Shown in pieces: positions 9,289 through 18,758 of a stretch of DNA of 64,000 nt. Location of the stretch: NCBI GenBank assembly GCA_020062665.1, contig JAGUVW010000068.1, forward strand, positions 1 to 64,000. Reading direction: 5' to 3'. Below the pieces are notes generated by a model. It was given only the letters and a program-made list of their open reading frames with translations. It searched no databases and was not told the origin of the DNA. The stretch is from Pseudomonadales bacterium (GTDB lineage Bacteria; Pseudomonadota; Gammaproteobacteria; Pseudomonadales; Ketobacteraceae). The first letter of the stretch is position 1. Every line of letters starts with the position of its first letter. The position numbers and the translations under genes are program-made.

Positions 9289-9351
9289 TCCCGCTCCGCA
9301 TGCCCCCTGGCGATGCAACATCCCGGGGGACATGCTTCGCCAGGACTCCCC

Positions 9352-10443
9352 ATGCGCATCCTTGGCAACAGCCTGATCCTGATCGCCACCGCGCTGCTGG
9401 TACTGCAGCTCGGCGCACGCTGGCCTGCGTACAACTGGGACATGATCGGCTACGTGGCAGCGGCCTACCACAAGGATGGTTTACGGGGCGAAGCACTGTT
9501 GCAGCAGACCTACGCCGATGTGCGCCAGCAGGTGGATGACGCCACTTACGCTGAATTGCTGGCGGGTCGGTATCCGGAATATCGCGCCACTGTCGCCCGC
9601 GACCCCGTTGCGCTCGAACAGCAGGTTCCGCTCTATTCCATCCGCGTCGCCTACATCGAATCCATGCGCCTGCTGAAGCGGGCCGGGATGACCTATGCGG
9701 CGGCGTCCCATGTAATCAGCGTGACCTTTACGCTGCTGGGGATTGGCGCGCTGGCGTTACTGTGCCTGCAAAGGGGGTTACCGCTGCTGGCGGTGCCCAT
9801 CATCGTGTTGGGGGCCAGCCATGTTGTACTGGCCGGCCTGTCGACACCGGATTCCATGGCCTGCTTTTTCGCGTTGCTCGCCACCTGGCTGCTGCTGAAA
9901 GGACATCACGCAGGCCTGGTGGTAGCCGTGCTGCTGCCCCTGTTCCGCACCGATTACGCCATCCTGTCCTGCCTGTTGTTGCTGTACCGGCTGTTTACGG
10001 GGCCACGCGGACTGGCCGCCGCGGGACTGCTGACCACGCTACTGCTGTACGGCGTGCTGAACGCCACCCACGACCACTATGGCTGGCTCACGGTATTCAA
10101 TTTCACGTTCTTTCAGTACGTTCCCTTTCCGGCAGATCTGACCCCGAGCAGCCAGTGGCAGGATTATGCCGGCGTATACAGCAACGCAGCGCAGAACCTG
10201 CTGACCCATCGCCATGCCATCTTCTATTTCCTGGCGTTCCTCCTGCTGCGACGCCTGCGCCCTGCCCGCGACGATGCCTTCATGTTGCTGCTGGTGATTC
10301 CCGTGCTGTTCCTCGGCGCGCGGCTGGCCCTGTTTCCCTTGCTGCAGGATCGCTTCTTCGTTTATTCCTCGTCGCTGGTGCTGTTGTGGCTGATGGGCCA
10401 GCTGAGCCGACCCCAGCCCCCGGCCCGTCCGCTTGGCGGTTGA
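9352..10443 (+). CDS. Polytopic inner-membrane protein (GT-C-like, unknown function)
   Basis: 363 aa, about nine or ten hydrophobic segments. The first helix is followed by a long periplasmic loop beginning YNWDMIGYV, an early acidic motif such as glycosyltransferases of the GT-C fold (ArnT/PMT-like) carry. I use the ATG at 9352, which has AGGA six bases upstream. It sits 63 bp after the Ig lipoprotein on the same strand. No substrate can be assigned, and a GT-C enzyme is only an inference from topology and the loop motif. Confidence 0.65.
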   Translation: MRILGNSLILIATALLVLQLGARWPAYNWDMIGYVAAAYHKDGLRGEALLQQTYADVRQQVDDATYAELLAGRYPEYRATVARDPVALEQQVPLYSIRVAYIESMRLLKRAGMTYAAASHVISVTFTLLGIGALALLCLQRGLPLLAVPIIVLGASHVVLAGLSTPDSMACFFALLATWLLLKGHHAGLVVAVLLPLFRTDYAILSCLLLLYRLFTGPRGLAAAGLLTTLLLYGVLNATHDHYGWLTVFNFTFFQYVPFPADLTPSSQWQDYAGVYSNAAQNLLTHRHAIFYFLAFLLLRRLRPARDDAFMLLLVIPVLFLGARLALFPLLQDRFFVYSSSLVLLWLMGQLSRPQPPARPLGG

Positions 10444-10468
10444 GACAGCCCGCGCTTCAACGTATAGT
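10440..10468 (+). promoter_or_regulatory. Sigma-70-type promoter for the molybdopterin oxidoreductase gene
   Basis: TTGAGA (10440-10445), a 17-bp spacer and TATAGT (10463-10468). The -35 overlaps the stop codon of the membrane-protein gene, so the next gene can be transcribed independently. The predicted start lies about 30 bases before the ATG at 10505. Confidence 0.55.
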
Positions 10469-10504
10469 GGCGCGAATTCTGTTTGAAAGTTCATCACACT
10501 CCCC

Positions 10505-12742
10505 ATGACGACACTGCGCAAACTGACCCGACGCGCTTTCCTGGCATCCGTGGGTCTTACCGGTATCGCCGCCGGTGGACTGATTCTGACCGGCAAGCAC
10601 ACCGGATTGCAGAACCGGCTCCACCAGCAATTTCACAAACCACCGGAAAAACTTTACCTGTTCATCCAGATCGGCACCGACAACCGGGTGACGCTGGTCT
10701 GCCACCGGGTGGAGATGGGCCAGGGTGTGCGCACCAGTCTGCCGATGATTCTGGCGGACGAGCTGGAGGCGGACTGGTCGCTGGTGGATGTGGTGCAGGC
10801 GCCGGGCGATGCCGCTTACGGCAATCAGTACACGGCCGGTTCGCGCAGTGTCTTCATGGGCTATGAACTGCTGCGGCAGTTGGGCGCCACCGCCCGCACC
10901 ATGCTGGAACAGGCGGCGGCATCGGTGTGGAGCGTGAGCGCAGACGAATGCGTGGCGCGCGGACACCGGGTCGAACATGCGGCCAGTGGTCAATCACTCT
11001 CCTATGGCGAGCTGGCTGAACTTGCCGCCAAACTGCCAATCCCACCCGTCAGCCAGGTGCGGCTGAAGAATCCGGCCGAGTTCCGCTATATCGGCAAGGC
11101 GATTCCCTCGGTGGACAGCACCGACATCGTGCAAGGCCAGGCGCAATACACCTCCGACATCACGCTGCCCGACATGCTGTATGCGGTGGTGGAGCATGCG
11201 CCCGTCATCGGCGCCCGCCTGCAGAGTCTCGACGACAGCGCCGCGCGCAAGGTACCCGGTGTGGTCGATGTGCTGGTGCTGCCGGTGCAGGACTTTCCCA
11301 TGGCGTTCAAGCCGCTGCACGGCGTTGCGGTGGTGGCCACCAGCAGCTGGGCGGCGCTGCAGGGCCGCAAGCAACTGCGCTGCACCTGGTCCGACAGTCA
11401 ATACAGCAACCGTGGTTCCGATCAACTGCAGGCGGATCTGGTGGAGCGCATCAAAACCCCCGGCGATGTCCTGCGCCGCCAGGGTGATCCCGACGCGGCG
11501 CTGGCCAGCGCCGCCCAGGTGATCGACGCCACCTATCTGCAACCCTATCTGGCCCACGCGCCCATGGAGCCGCCGGTGGCGGTGGCCGACGTGCGCTGGA
11601 ACAGCTGTCGCCTGTGGGTCAGCTCGCAGGATCCGCAGAATGTACGGCACGAAATCGCATCGCTGCTGAACATTCCCCTGCACAACGTGGAAATCAATGT
11701 GCCGCTGCTGGGCGGTGGATTCGGCCGCAAGGCCAAAGGCGATTTCTGCGCCCAGGCCGCGCTGATCGCTGCCCACATGGGCGTACCGGTGAAGCTGTTC
11801 TGGAGCCGCGAGGATGACATCCGCTTTGGCTACTACCACGCCATGAGCGTGATGCACCTGCGGGCGGGACTCGATGCCGACAAACGTATTACCAGCTGGA
11901 TCTTGCGGGCCGCCTATCCCAGCATCCAGTCCCTCTACACTCTCGGTGCGAACAAGCCCAGCCGTGGCGAAATCGATCTGGGCGCCAACGGCTGCCTCTT
12001 TACCATTCCCAACACCCAAGCCGAGGTCCACAGCGCCGATGAAGCCGCCCGCATCGGCTGGTTCCGCTCAGTCGCATCGATCCAGTACGGCTTCGCTCAC
12101 AACTGCTTTGCCGACGAGATCGCCTCGGCGCGCGGACTTGATCCTTTCGCCAACCTGCTATCCTTGATTGGAGACGACCGCATCATCGATCCGGCCGAGC
12201 TGCAGATGGATTATCCACACCAGCAGCAACATCCCATCGACACGGCCCGCTTCAAGCGGGTGCTGCGCCGGGTGGTTGAGGGTAGCGGCTATCATGCGCG
12301 GGAAGCGAATGCCGGCTGGGGCCTGGCGGTGCATTTCACCTTTCCGACGTCGACTGCCGCAGCCACCAAGGTGCGGATCGACGGCAAACGACTGATCGTG
12401 GAGGAAGTACATGTGGCCATCGACTGCGGCCAGGTGGTCAACATGGACAGCGTGAAGGCGCAGCTGGAAGGCTCGGTGATTTTCGCCCTGGCGTTTGCCC
12501 TGAGCGGGCGCATCGACATCCTGCAGGGGCAGGTGCAGCAAACCAATTTCCATGATTACCCGCTGCTGCGCATCAATCAGTGCCCAAAGATTTTCACCTA
12601 CGTGGAAGAAAGCCATCTGCCACCTTCCGGCGTGGGCGAACCGGCTGTGCCCGTGATCGCACCCAGTCTGGCAAATGCAATCCACGCCGCCACCGGCAAG
12701 CGTTTCCGCCAGCTGCCACTCAATGCGTATTTTGAAGTCTGA
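10505..12742 (+). CDS. Tat-exported xanthine dehydrogenase-family molybdopterin-binding subunit (IorB-like)
   Basis: 745 aa large subunit of the isoquinoline 1-oxidoreductase/aldehyde oxidase type, which hydroxylates N-heterocycles or oxidises aldehydes using a molybdenum cytosine dinucleotide cofactor. A twin-arginine signal (RRAFLASVG, residues 8-16) followed by a hydrophobic stretch indicates periplasmic export after folding. GGGFGRKAK is the cofactor loop. GVGEPAVP near the C-terminus supplies the catalytic glutamate. Length matches IorB-type subunits. The usual small [2Fe-2S] subunit and cytochrome partner are not adjacent: the flanks are a membrane protein and a GT2 glycosyltransferase 9 bp downstream. 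Confidence 0.88.
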   Translation: MTTLRKLTRRAFLASVGLTGIAAGGLILTGKHTGLQNRLHQQFHKPPEKLYLFIQIGTDNRVTLVCHRVEMGQGVRTSLPMILADELEADWSLVDVVQAPGDAAYGNQYTAGSRSVFMGYELLRQLGATARTMLEQAAASVWSVSADECVARGHRVEHAASGQSLSYGELAELAAKLPIPPVSQVRLKNPAEFRYIGKAIPSVDSTDIVQGQAQYTSDITLPDMLYAVVEHAPVIGARLQSLDDSAARKVPGVVDVLVLPVQDFPMAFKPLHGVAVVATSSWAALQGRKQLRCTWSDSQYSNRGSDQLQADLVERIKTPGDVLRRQGDPDAALASAAQVIDATYLQPYLAHAPMEPPVAVADVRWNSCRLWVSSQDPQNVRHEIASLLNIPLHNVEINVPLLGGGFGRKAKGDFCAQAALIAAHMGVPVKLFWSREDDIRFGYYHAMSVMHLRAGLDADKRITSWILRAAYPSIQSLYTLGANKPSRGEIDLGANGCLFTIPNTQAEVHSADEAARIGWFRSVASIQYGFAHNCFADEIASARGLDPFANLLSLIGDDRIIDPAELQMDYPHQQQHPIDTARFKRVLRRVVEGSGYHAREANAGWGLAVHFTFPTSTAAATKVRIDGKRLIVEEVHVAIDCGQVVNMDSVKAQLEGSVIFALAFALSGRIDILQGQVQQTNFHDYPLLRINQCPKIFTYVEESHLPPSGVGEPAVPVIAPSLANAIHAATGKRFRQLPLNAYFEV

Positions 12743-12751
12743 TATCGCTGA

Positions 12752-13630
12752 ATGACTGCCACTGTTACCGTCATCATTCCCACTACCTGTGAGCTGCGTC
12801 GCAAGGAGCAGCTGGCACAGGCCATCGCCAGCATCCAGCAACAGAAGAACGTGAACGCGCAGATTCTGCTGGTGGTGAACGGCCAGCGCTTCGATCCGGA
12901 AATGCTGGCCGAACTGCGCGGGCGCACCGATCTGAAAGTGGAATATCGCGAGGAAGGCAATCTGCCCAAGGCGCTGGTCCACGGCCGGCGTCAGGTGACA
13001 ACCGACTACTTCTGCTTTCTGGATGACGATGACTGGCTGCTGGAACATTCCCTGGACATGCGCGTGCAGGCACTGGAGCGGGATGCGTCGCTGGATGTGG
13101 CGGTGACCAACGGCTACAACGTGTTCGAGCAGCGCCGGGAAATCCGCGTGCGCCACACCACCGACATCAACACCCAGCCACTGCTGGCGCTGATTGCAGG
13201 AAACTGGCTGGCCTCCTGCGGCGGACTGTTTCGTACCAGCACCATCGGCGCGGAATACTTCGAAGGGTTAATCAAGTTCTACGAGTGGACGCTGCTGGCT
13301 TTTCGCCTGTGCCAGGAGCGCAAGATTCTGTTCATCAACGAGCCCACGTTCGCCATTCGCGATACGCCGGGGTCGCTGTCGAAATCATCGGACTTTGTGC
13401 TGTCGGATGAAGCGCTGTTGCGCCTGATGCTGGCGGGCAATATTCCGGACGAAGCCCGCCAGGCACTGCGTCGCAAGCTGACGGGAACCCTGCACACCAT
13501 TTCGGAACATCTGCTCGACCAGGGTCACTACTGGCGCGCCTGGGAATATCATCTGAAAAGTCTGTTTTATCCGGGTGGACTGGTGTTTCTGCCTTATACC
13601 CGGCGGCTGCTGTGGCCGGTAAAGCGATAG
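12752..13630 (+). CDS. Family 2 glycosyltransferase
   Basis: 292 aa soluble GT-A glycosyltransferase. The N-terminal strand VTVIIPTT and the CFLDDDDW segment (DXD-type metal/nucleotide-sugar site, near residue 88) are diagnostic. A later YEWTLLAFRLC and the following RDTPGS resemble the acceptor end of GT2 enzymes. It probably adds a sugar to a lipid-linked polysaccharide intermediate on the cytoplasmic face. It follows the molybdopterin subunit by 9 bp, and the pair may share a transcript although their roles look unrelated. Acceptor and donor are unknown. Confidence 0.85.
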   Translation: MTATVTVIIPTTCELRRKEQLAQAIASIQQQKNVNAQILLVVNGQRFDPEMLAELRGRTDLKVEYREEGNLPKALVHGRRQVTTDYFCFLDDDDWLLEHSLDMRVQALERDASLDVAVTNGYNVFEQRREIRVRHTTDINTQPLLALIAGNWLASCGGLFRTSTIGAEYFEGLIKFYEWTLLAFRLCQERKILFINEPTFAIRDTPGSLSKSSDFVLSDEALLRLMLAGNIPDEARQALRRKLTGTLHTISEHLLDQGHYWRAWEYHLKSLFYPGGLVFLPYTRRLLWPVKR

Positions 13631-13660
13631 ATCCGCCGCAGATTCTGACGCTGGCACGGC

Positions 13661-15538
13661 CTACTCTGCCACCACGATATCAGCGCCCACCACCCGGTTG
13701 CGGCCACTGCGCTTGGCCTCGTACAGCGCCCCATCCGCCGCTGCAATCAGTCTGTCGCAGACATAATCCCGCGTCGGCACTGTTGTGGCACAACCGACAC
13801 TGACGGTCACCGGAATGCTATGGCCGTCGTATTCAAATGTCAGCGCCGCCACCGCCGCCCGAATCCGTTCTGCCATCTGCAGGCCGCCAGCGTAATCCGT
13901 GTGGGGCAGCAGTGCAGCAAACTCCTCGCCGCCATAACGGGCCAGCTCATCTGATGGACGCTGCAGACACCGGTAGACCGCCGTGGCCACCGCGCGCAGA
14001 CACGCGTCACCCGCCAGATGGCCATAGCGGTCGTTGACCTGTTTGAAGTGATCGATATCGATCAGCAACAACGTCAACGCCAGCTGGGCCCGCGATGATC
14101 GCTTGATTTCGATGGTCAGCTGCTCATCGAAGAAGCGCCGGTTTTTCACACCGGTCAAACCGTCCGAGCGATTCTTTTCCTGCAGCGCCAAATTGGCGGC
14201 CGACAGTTGCTGCAGGGCAGCATCGAGTTCCTGGGTACGTTGCGCCACCCGCTGTTCCAGCTGGTAGTTGGCTTCCTGCTGAATGCGTTCGTTCTCTTCT
14301 TTGAGAATCGCCATCCGATGGGCCAGTGCGAATGACAGCAATACCGCTTCCAGGGCGGATCCGATCTGCATGGCATATTCCGTCAGCAGATTGCTGGGTA
14401 CCAGACCAAAGGTTTTCAGGGCGTAGAGCGAAATGCCGAGTAACAGCACGGTCCACGCCAGCATGAAATAACGCGCCTGCCGGGCGCCGCTGGCCAGCGA
14501 AATGCCGCCACAGGTAAACACAATCAACGCAGACGCCAACGCTCCCGCTACCGCCAGTTTGAGCGACAAGGCATAAGGCAGGACGAATGGCGCCACCGTA
14601 AGCGCTAGCATCAGGTACGCCGTCAGACGCACCAAACGTGCAGCACGGGGCATCAGCTTATTCATGCTGAGAAAGCTGCGACTGAAATTGAGCATGCCCA
14701 CCAGCGTAAAACTGATCAGCACGGGTTGCGCGGTCATGGCCCAGCGTGTTGATTCCGGCCACAGGTACTCGAACCCATAGCCACCGAGTGACAGCAGAAA
14801 CAGAATCGAGCTGCCGATAAAGTGGACATAATTCAGGTAGGTGATCTCGCGGATCGAAAGAAAGATCAGAAAGTTGTACACCAGCATCGAGAACAGGATG
14901 CCATAGTAGATGCCCTGTATGACCTGCTCATCATGATCCTTGACAACAAACGCCTGCGGCGTCCACACCCGCAGCGGCAGCTGCAGGGAGCTGCTGGTCT
15001 GAACACGGATATACACCTCGCTATCCTGACCTGGCATCAAGGCGAGCGGATAAACCACATTCCGGTTCTTGATGGCGCGCTGATGAAATGGAAACGCACG
15101 GCCCGCCTCCGTGGTATCAACCAGCTGGCCGTTCTCAAGTACATGAAAGGTGTAATGATCGATCAGGGGATAAGCCGCTTCCAGCAGCCAGTCGCGCTGC
15201 GTCGAGTGATGATTGTCCAGGCGCAGATGAAACCAGTAAGTCGAAGCAGTAAAACTGAAGTTGGGGGCAGCGCTGGTGCTCTGCACAAAGCGTGTCGGCA
15301 TGGCCTGAACCTGCTCCAGGGTCAACGTGCCTGCCGGATCTTCCAGATAGCGCAGATGCTTGCCCACCAGCGTGCCGACAACCCGTTCATCCAGCTGCAG
15401 AACCGGGCCAACCTGTGTGTCTGCCGCAGGCACTGCACCCAGGGCATTGGACATCATCATCGCACAGCCCAACATGGCCAGCAGATACCCTGCAGCCACC
15501 TGCAACCAGATTCTTGCCGAGCTAAGACGAGTCATCAT
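13661..15538 (-). CDS. Diguanylate cyclase with 7TMR-DISM sensor region
   Basis: 625 aa from the double ATG at 15538. Layout: signal segment (about 10-35), a periplasmic beta-rich DISM extracellular domain (about 50-200), a seven-helix 7TMR-DISM block (about 210-400), a coiled coil (about 410-455), and a GGDEF domain. The active-site loop is GGEEF (residues 536-540), an active variant. RPSD five residues upstream (527-530) fits the inhibitory I-site RxxD, so product feedback is expected. It should make c-di-GMP in response to a periplasmic carbohydrate or other ligand. It converges on the GT2 gene. Confidence 0.9.
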   Translation of the reverse strand: MMTRLSSARIWLQVAAGYLLAMLGCAMMMSNALGAVPAADTQVGPVLQLDERVVGTLVGKHLRYLEDPAGTLTLEQVQAMPTRFVQSTSAAPNFSFTASTYWFHLRLDNHHSTQRDWLLEAAYPLIDHYTFHVLENGQLVDTTEAGRAFPFHQRAIKNRNVVYPLALMPGQDSEVYIRVQTSSSLQLPLRVWTPQAFVVKDHDEQVIQGIYYGILFSMLVYNFLIFLSIREITYLNYVHFIGSSILFLLSLGGYGFEYLWPESTRWAMTAQPVLISFTLVGMLNFSRSFLSMNKLMPRAARLVRLTAYLMLALTVAPFVLPYALSLKLAVAGALASALIVFTCGGISLASGARQARYFMLAWTVLLLGISLYALKTFGLVPSNLLTEYAMQIGSALEAVLLSFALAHRMAILKEENERIQQEANYQLEQRVAQRTQELDAALQQLSAANLALQEKNRSDGLTGVKNRRFFDEQLTIEIKRSSRAQLALTLLLIDIDHFKQVNDRYGHLAGDACLRAVATAVYRCLQRPSDELARYGGEEFAALLPHTDYAGGLQMAERIRAAVAALTFEYDGHSIPVTVSVGCATTVPTRDYVCDRLIAAADGALYEAKRSGRNRVVGADIVVAE

Positions 15539-15679
15539 TGCGGTATAGCTGTCTTTGCCGACATCCACCACTGCGGCAGCGACTATTTCCAAATGCATTG
15601 ACGGGGCACAACTTCCCAGCAGGGCCACAGCGGCCAATCCTGTCAATGGGAGAACCGGAATCGTTAACGCCGTACCGTG

Positions 15680-16735
15680 CTAGCTGACAGTGCCGGTCAG
15701 CACACCGCGCAATTTATTCGCCGCCGGCACCGGCTGATTGAACACCGCGCCGCCGAGCAGCAGATACTCGAACTGATCCACATCGCAGCCCTGCAGAATA
15801 CTGACGCGGGGCAGATCGCCCGCATCCGCATCTCGATTCACCGACCCGTTGTCCGCCGTCAGAATCACCTGATAGCCCGCTTGCCGCGCCATGCTGGCAT
15901 GAGACTCGTTGAAATCCTTGTCGCGGCGACCGTGGGGATAGGCAAACAGCGTGCACTCGCCCACCTGCTCGCGGATCATTTGGCGCGAGGTCTCGATCTC
16001 CCGCTGTGCGTCTTCCGGGGAAAGATAAATCAGGCGCCGGTGATTGACAGTGTGCGATCCGAAGTTGATGAGGCCGGAACGGGCCAGCTCTGCCACCTGC
16101 GACCAATCCATGAAACGCAGCGCCTGATACAGTTCGCTGGCGTAAAGTTCGTCGAGCGTCAGCCCGGCCTGTTGCAGCAGATCGGCCAACACTGTTTCGA
16201 TTTCATCCGGGCCGATGGTGCCGAAGTGTCGCCCGATGGCAGTATACGCCGCCATCCTGTCGTCCTGACTCTGCACATTGAACACAGCGCCATTCACCGT
16301 CAGGGTCGGCCTGCGATTGAGCATCAGCAACAGCGCCACGCGCTCGGGCCAGGCCAGTTTGCTGCCGCCGATAAAACCGGTGGCGAGGAAAATCGTGGCG
16401 GGGATGTTGTAGCGCTGCAGAATCGGAAACGCCACCGAGTAGTTGTTGTAAAAACCATCGTCGAACGTCAGCACCACCGTGCGCGGCGGAATGCGCTTGT
16501 CGGCGATGTAGCGGGCCAGCTGTTCCAGCGATACGCAGTTGAAACCTTCTTCCGCCAGATAACGCATCTGCCCCTCGAACAGCGCGCCATCCAGATGATG
16601 CGCGATAGGGAACAGTGCTGTACCCGCCGGCAGAATGCTGTGATAGGTCAGGATCAGCGCCTCATGGCGGCACAGAAAGCCCTTCATGCGGCGCTTGAGT
16701 GCAGTCAGGCCGGTGCTAGTGGACATCGGTATCAC
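15680..16735 (-). CDS. NodB-family polysaccharide deacetylase
   Basis: 351 aa. The NodB fold shows TFDDG (metal and catalytic Asp), the zinc-binding SHTVNH pair, and FAYPHGRRD. The N-terminus (ILTYHSI) is that of cytoplasmic or anchored YadE/PgaB-like deacetylases, and no signal peptide is evident. It likely removes N-acetyl (or O-acetyl) groups from a sugar intermediate. It is the last gene of the six-gene - strand operon and overlaps the upstream GNAT-like gene by 20 bp, which suggests translational coupling. A second deacetylase of a different subtype lies in the exosortase operon. Confidence 0.88.
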   Translation of the reverse strand: MIPMSTSTGLTALKRRMKGFLCRHEALILTYHSILPAGTALFPIAHHLDGALFEGQMRYLAEEGFNCVSLEQLARYIADKRIPPRTVVLTFDDGFYNNYSVAFPILQRYNIPATIFLATGFIGGSKLAWPERVALLLMLNRRPTLTVNGAVFNVQSQDDRMAAYTAIGRHFGTIGPDEIETVLADLLQQAGLTLDELYASELYQALRFMDWSQVAELARSGLINFGSHTVNHRRLIYLSPEDAQREIETSRQMIREQVGECTLFAYPHGRRDKDFNESHASMARQAGYQVILTADNGSVNRDADAGDLPRVSILQGCDVDQFEYLLLGGAVFNQPVPAANKLRGVLTGTVS

Positions 16736-17768
16736 CCAGATTGAAATCCCAGCGCGCCGGATCGTTGAGCCGGTCTTTCAATTCCTTGTTGCGGGAATAG
16801 AACATGAAACGGTGATTGCTGGACTCGGCGCTGAAGCCCAGCAACCCGAAGGCTTTATCGAGCACGGCACTGAGCACCGTGGTACCCATGGTGCGATAAC
16901 CCTGGCGGCGAAAATGCGCGACGGCCTGCTGCACCGCGCCGGCGATTTCCAGCGGATCATCCGTGGCGCGCACCACATCCAGAATGGTTGCAACTTTGTC
17001 GGCCGGCTGATCGTGCACCACCACCAGACAGTTCGGCACACCATTTTTAGTCTGGCAAAAGAACCGACACTGCACGGCTGGGCTCTGCTGGTAACGCCAG
17101 CGCAGAAACGCCAGATCCTTCACCAGGCCGATACGGCCCGGCCGGCACTGGGTCTCCAGCGCTGGCACCATGTCCGGTTGCAGCGTGGTATCCGTCCGAT
17201 ACTCAAAGTGTTGCCCGGACCGACGCAGCTGCAGCTGGCAGCGCACTGCAAACCAGCGCCGCGCGGCATACACCGCCAGCGAACGGGCCTGCTGCTTGTT
17301 CAGCGGCAGCCAGCGATCGGGGCGCAGCGCGTAGAAATACTTGCGCACATGCTCGTTCAGCTGCAAAAAACCCGCCGCCTTGAACAGCTTTTCAGCATCG
17401 TCGGACACGTAGGATGCATAATGCACCGGGCGCAATTCCATGATCTTGCGGAACAGGCGCAACGCCGCGAAACCCTTGCAGTCATCTTCGACAAAAAAAT
17501 CCACCGGGTGACAGGCGTCCAGACACTCGCCGTCCACCTGCAGGCGGCTGAGCACACCGCCCACACCGCCGCGCACCGTCTGCTCGCCGCGAATCACGAA
17601 GAAGGGTACTTCCGCCGCGAACGGATTGGCCTTGAATTCCCACTGCCACAGCGGATGGTTGTTGAGCTTGGCCTTGTGCGGAAAGTGCGCGCGATAGAAC
17701 TGCACCAGCAGCGGCTCGTCGGCGGGTTCGATGCGGCCGATTTCGAATGCCTGTTCGGTGGTGGTCAT
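16716..17768 (-). CDS. GNAT-like acyltransferase domain protein
   Basis: 350 aa, with a tandem GNAT-like layout: an N-terminal half ending in a strand/helix pair (CHPVDFFVEDDCKGFAALRLF, here read as the acyl-CoA-binding turn and helix) and a more divergent C-terminal half. There is no signal peptide. Such proteins in polysaccharide clusters transfer acyl or aminoacyl groups to amino sugars. In this operon (AsnB, ACP, AMP ligase, NadE-like, this gene, deacetylase) it is the natural candidate to take the group charged on the carrier protein. That role is inferred from position only. It follows the NadE-like gene by 6 bp. Confidence 0.68.
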   Translation of the reverse strand: MTTTEQAFEIGRIEPADEPLLVQFYRAHFPHKAKLNNHPLWQWEFKANPFAAEVPFFVIRGEQTVRGGVGGVLSRLQVDGECLDACHPVDFFVEDDCKGFAALRLFRKIMELRPVHYASYVSDDAEKLFKAAGFLQLNEHVRKYFYALRPDRWLPLNKQQARSLAVYAARRWFAVRCQLQLRRSGQHFEYRTDTTLQPDMVPALETQCRPGRIGLVKDLAFLRWRYQQSPAVQCRFFCQTKNGVPNCLVVVHDQPADKVATILDVVRATDDPLEIAGAVQQAVAHFRRQGYRTMGTTVLSAVLDKAFGLLGFSAESSNHRFMFYSRNKELKDRLNDPARWDFNLGDTDVH

Positions 17769-17774
17769 GATCGC

Positions 17775-18758
17775 TTACAGCTCGACTTTCTCGATCAGGA
17801 TGGCAGGCCAGTGCAGCGGCGCAGTGGTCTTGCGCTTGCTTTCGATATCCTTGTACACCCAGCTGGCCTGATCCACGCTGATCTCCAGAATCTTCGCCAG
17901 TTCTGCCGCCGGCATCTTGCGGTTGTAGCACCACAGGGCGATGTCCATTTCCTGATAAGGCAGCGCGTAATAGAACTCGTCCTGGCCCTGCGGCATGCTG
18001 TAGGTATCAGTAGTCGGTACGGTATTGCAGATCACATCCGGCAGCCCGAGATGACGCGCCAGCGCATACACCTGCGTCTTGTACAGATGCGCGATGGGTT
18101 TCAGATCCGCCGAGCCGTCGCCGTTTTTCACGAAGAAGCCCTGATCGTACTCCACCCGGTTCGGCGTACCCACCACCGCGTAATTCAGGCGATCGGCGTG
18201 GAAGAATTCCACCGTCTTGCGGATGCGCTGCTTGTAGTTGGTGGCCGCCACGATCTGCAGATATTCCTTCAGACCCAGACGTTTCTCGGAAATCTCGCCC
18301 GCAGGTGACTGCACCACCAGCTGGAAGTGGTTGATCTTGCCTTCGTTGCCACCGGCGATCACGATCTTGTTTTTCCAGCCGGGGCCATACTCGGGGAAGG
18401 TGGCCTTGATGGCTTCATCGCGCCATTTGTAGCAGCCGATGGCTTCCAGTGTCGGCGCGATGTTGTGCACCAGATATTCGATGCCCAGATGCTCCGCCAG
18501 AACGCGACCTTTCTGTTCGCTCTCCGAGGAAGAATCCTGCTCGGGCAGCAGCAGGCCGAACACCTTGCCCGGCCCCACCGCCTTCACGCTCAGCGCCGAC
18601 GACACCGAGCTGTCGATGCCACCGGACATGGCCACCACCAGGCCACGGCGGTGTACCTTTTTGCTGAGAATCTCGCGGATACCGGCGGTGATCTTCGCCA
18701 CCTCGGCATCCATGTCAAAGCTCAGGATCTGTTGCGCGATTTCCGTTTTCAGACTCAT
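17775..18758 (-). CDS. NadE-like ammonia-dependent amidating ATP pyrophosphatase
   Basis: 327 aa, resembling NH3-dependent NAD+ synthetase. The PP-loop is SGGIDSS (45-51), and NRVEYDQGFFVKNGDGSADL followed by the LYKTQV helix matches the NadE substrate loop. There is no glutaminase domain, so ammonia must come from elsewhere. The chain is longer than typical NadE (about 245-275 aa), with an insertion around 105-165. Embedded in a surface-polysaccharide operon with the glutamine-dependent AsnB, it may amidate a carboxylated sugar or side chain rather than NAD. Its ATG overlaps the ligase stop (ATGA) with an AGGA site upstream. Confidence 0.78.
   Translation of the reverse strand: MSLKTEIAQQILSFDMDAEVAKITAGIREILSKKVHRRGLVVAMSGGIDSSVSSALSVKAVGPGKVFGLLLPEQDSSSESEQKGRVLAEHLGIEYLVHNIAPTLEAIGCYKWRDEAIKATFPEYGPGWKNKIVIAGGNEGKINHFQLVVQSPAGEISEKRLGLKEYLQIVAATNYKQRIRKTVEFFHADRLNYAVVGTPNRVEYDQGFFVKNGDGSADLKPIAHLYKTQVYALARHLGLPDVICNTVPTTDTYSMPQGQDEFYYALPYQEMDIALWCYNRKMPAAELAKILEISVDQASWVYKDIESKRKTTAPLHWPAILIEKVEL

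Noticed and set aside
9302-9335. GCATG-C-CCCC to GGGGG-A-CATGC inverted repeat after the Ig lipoprotein
   Set aside because: Interrupted stem and a long loop, with no T-run; too weak to call a terminator.
7909-9471. 520-codon - strand frame opposite the Ig lipoprotein
   Set aside because: Glycine/alanine/arginine shadow with no domain, opposite repeated Ig domains with consistent motifs.
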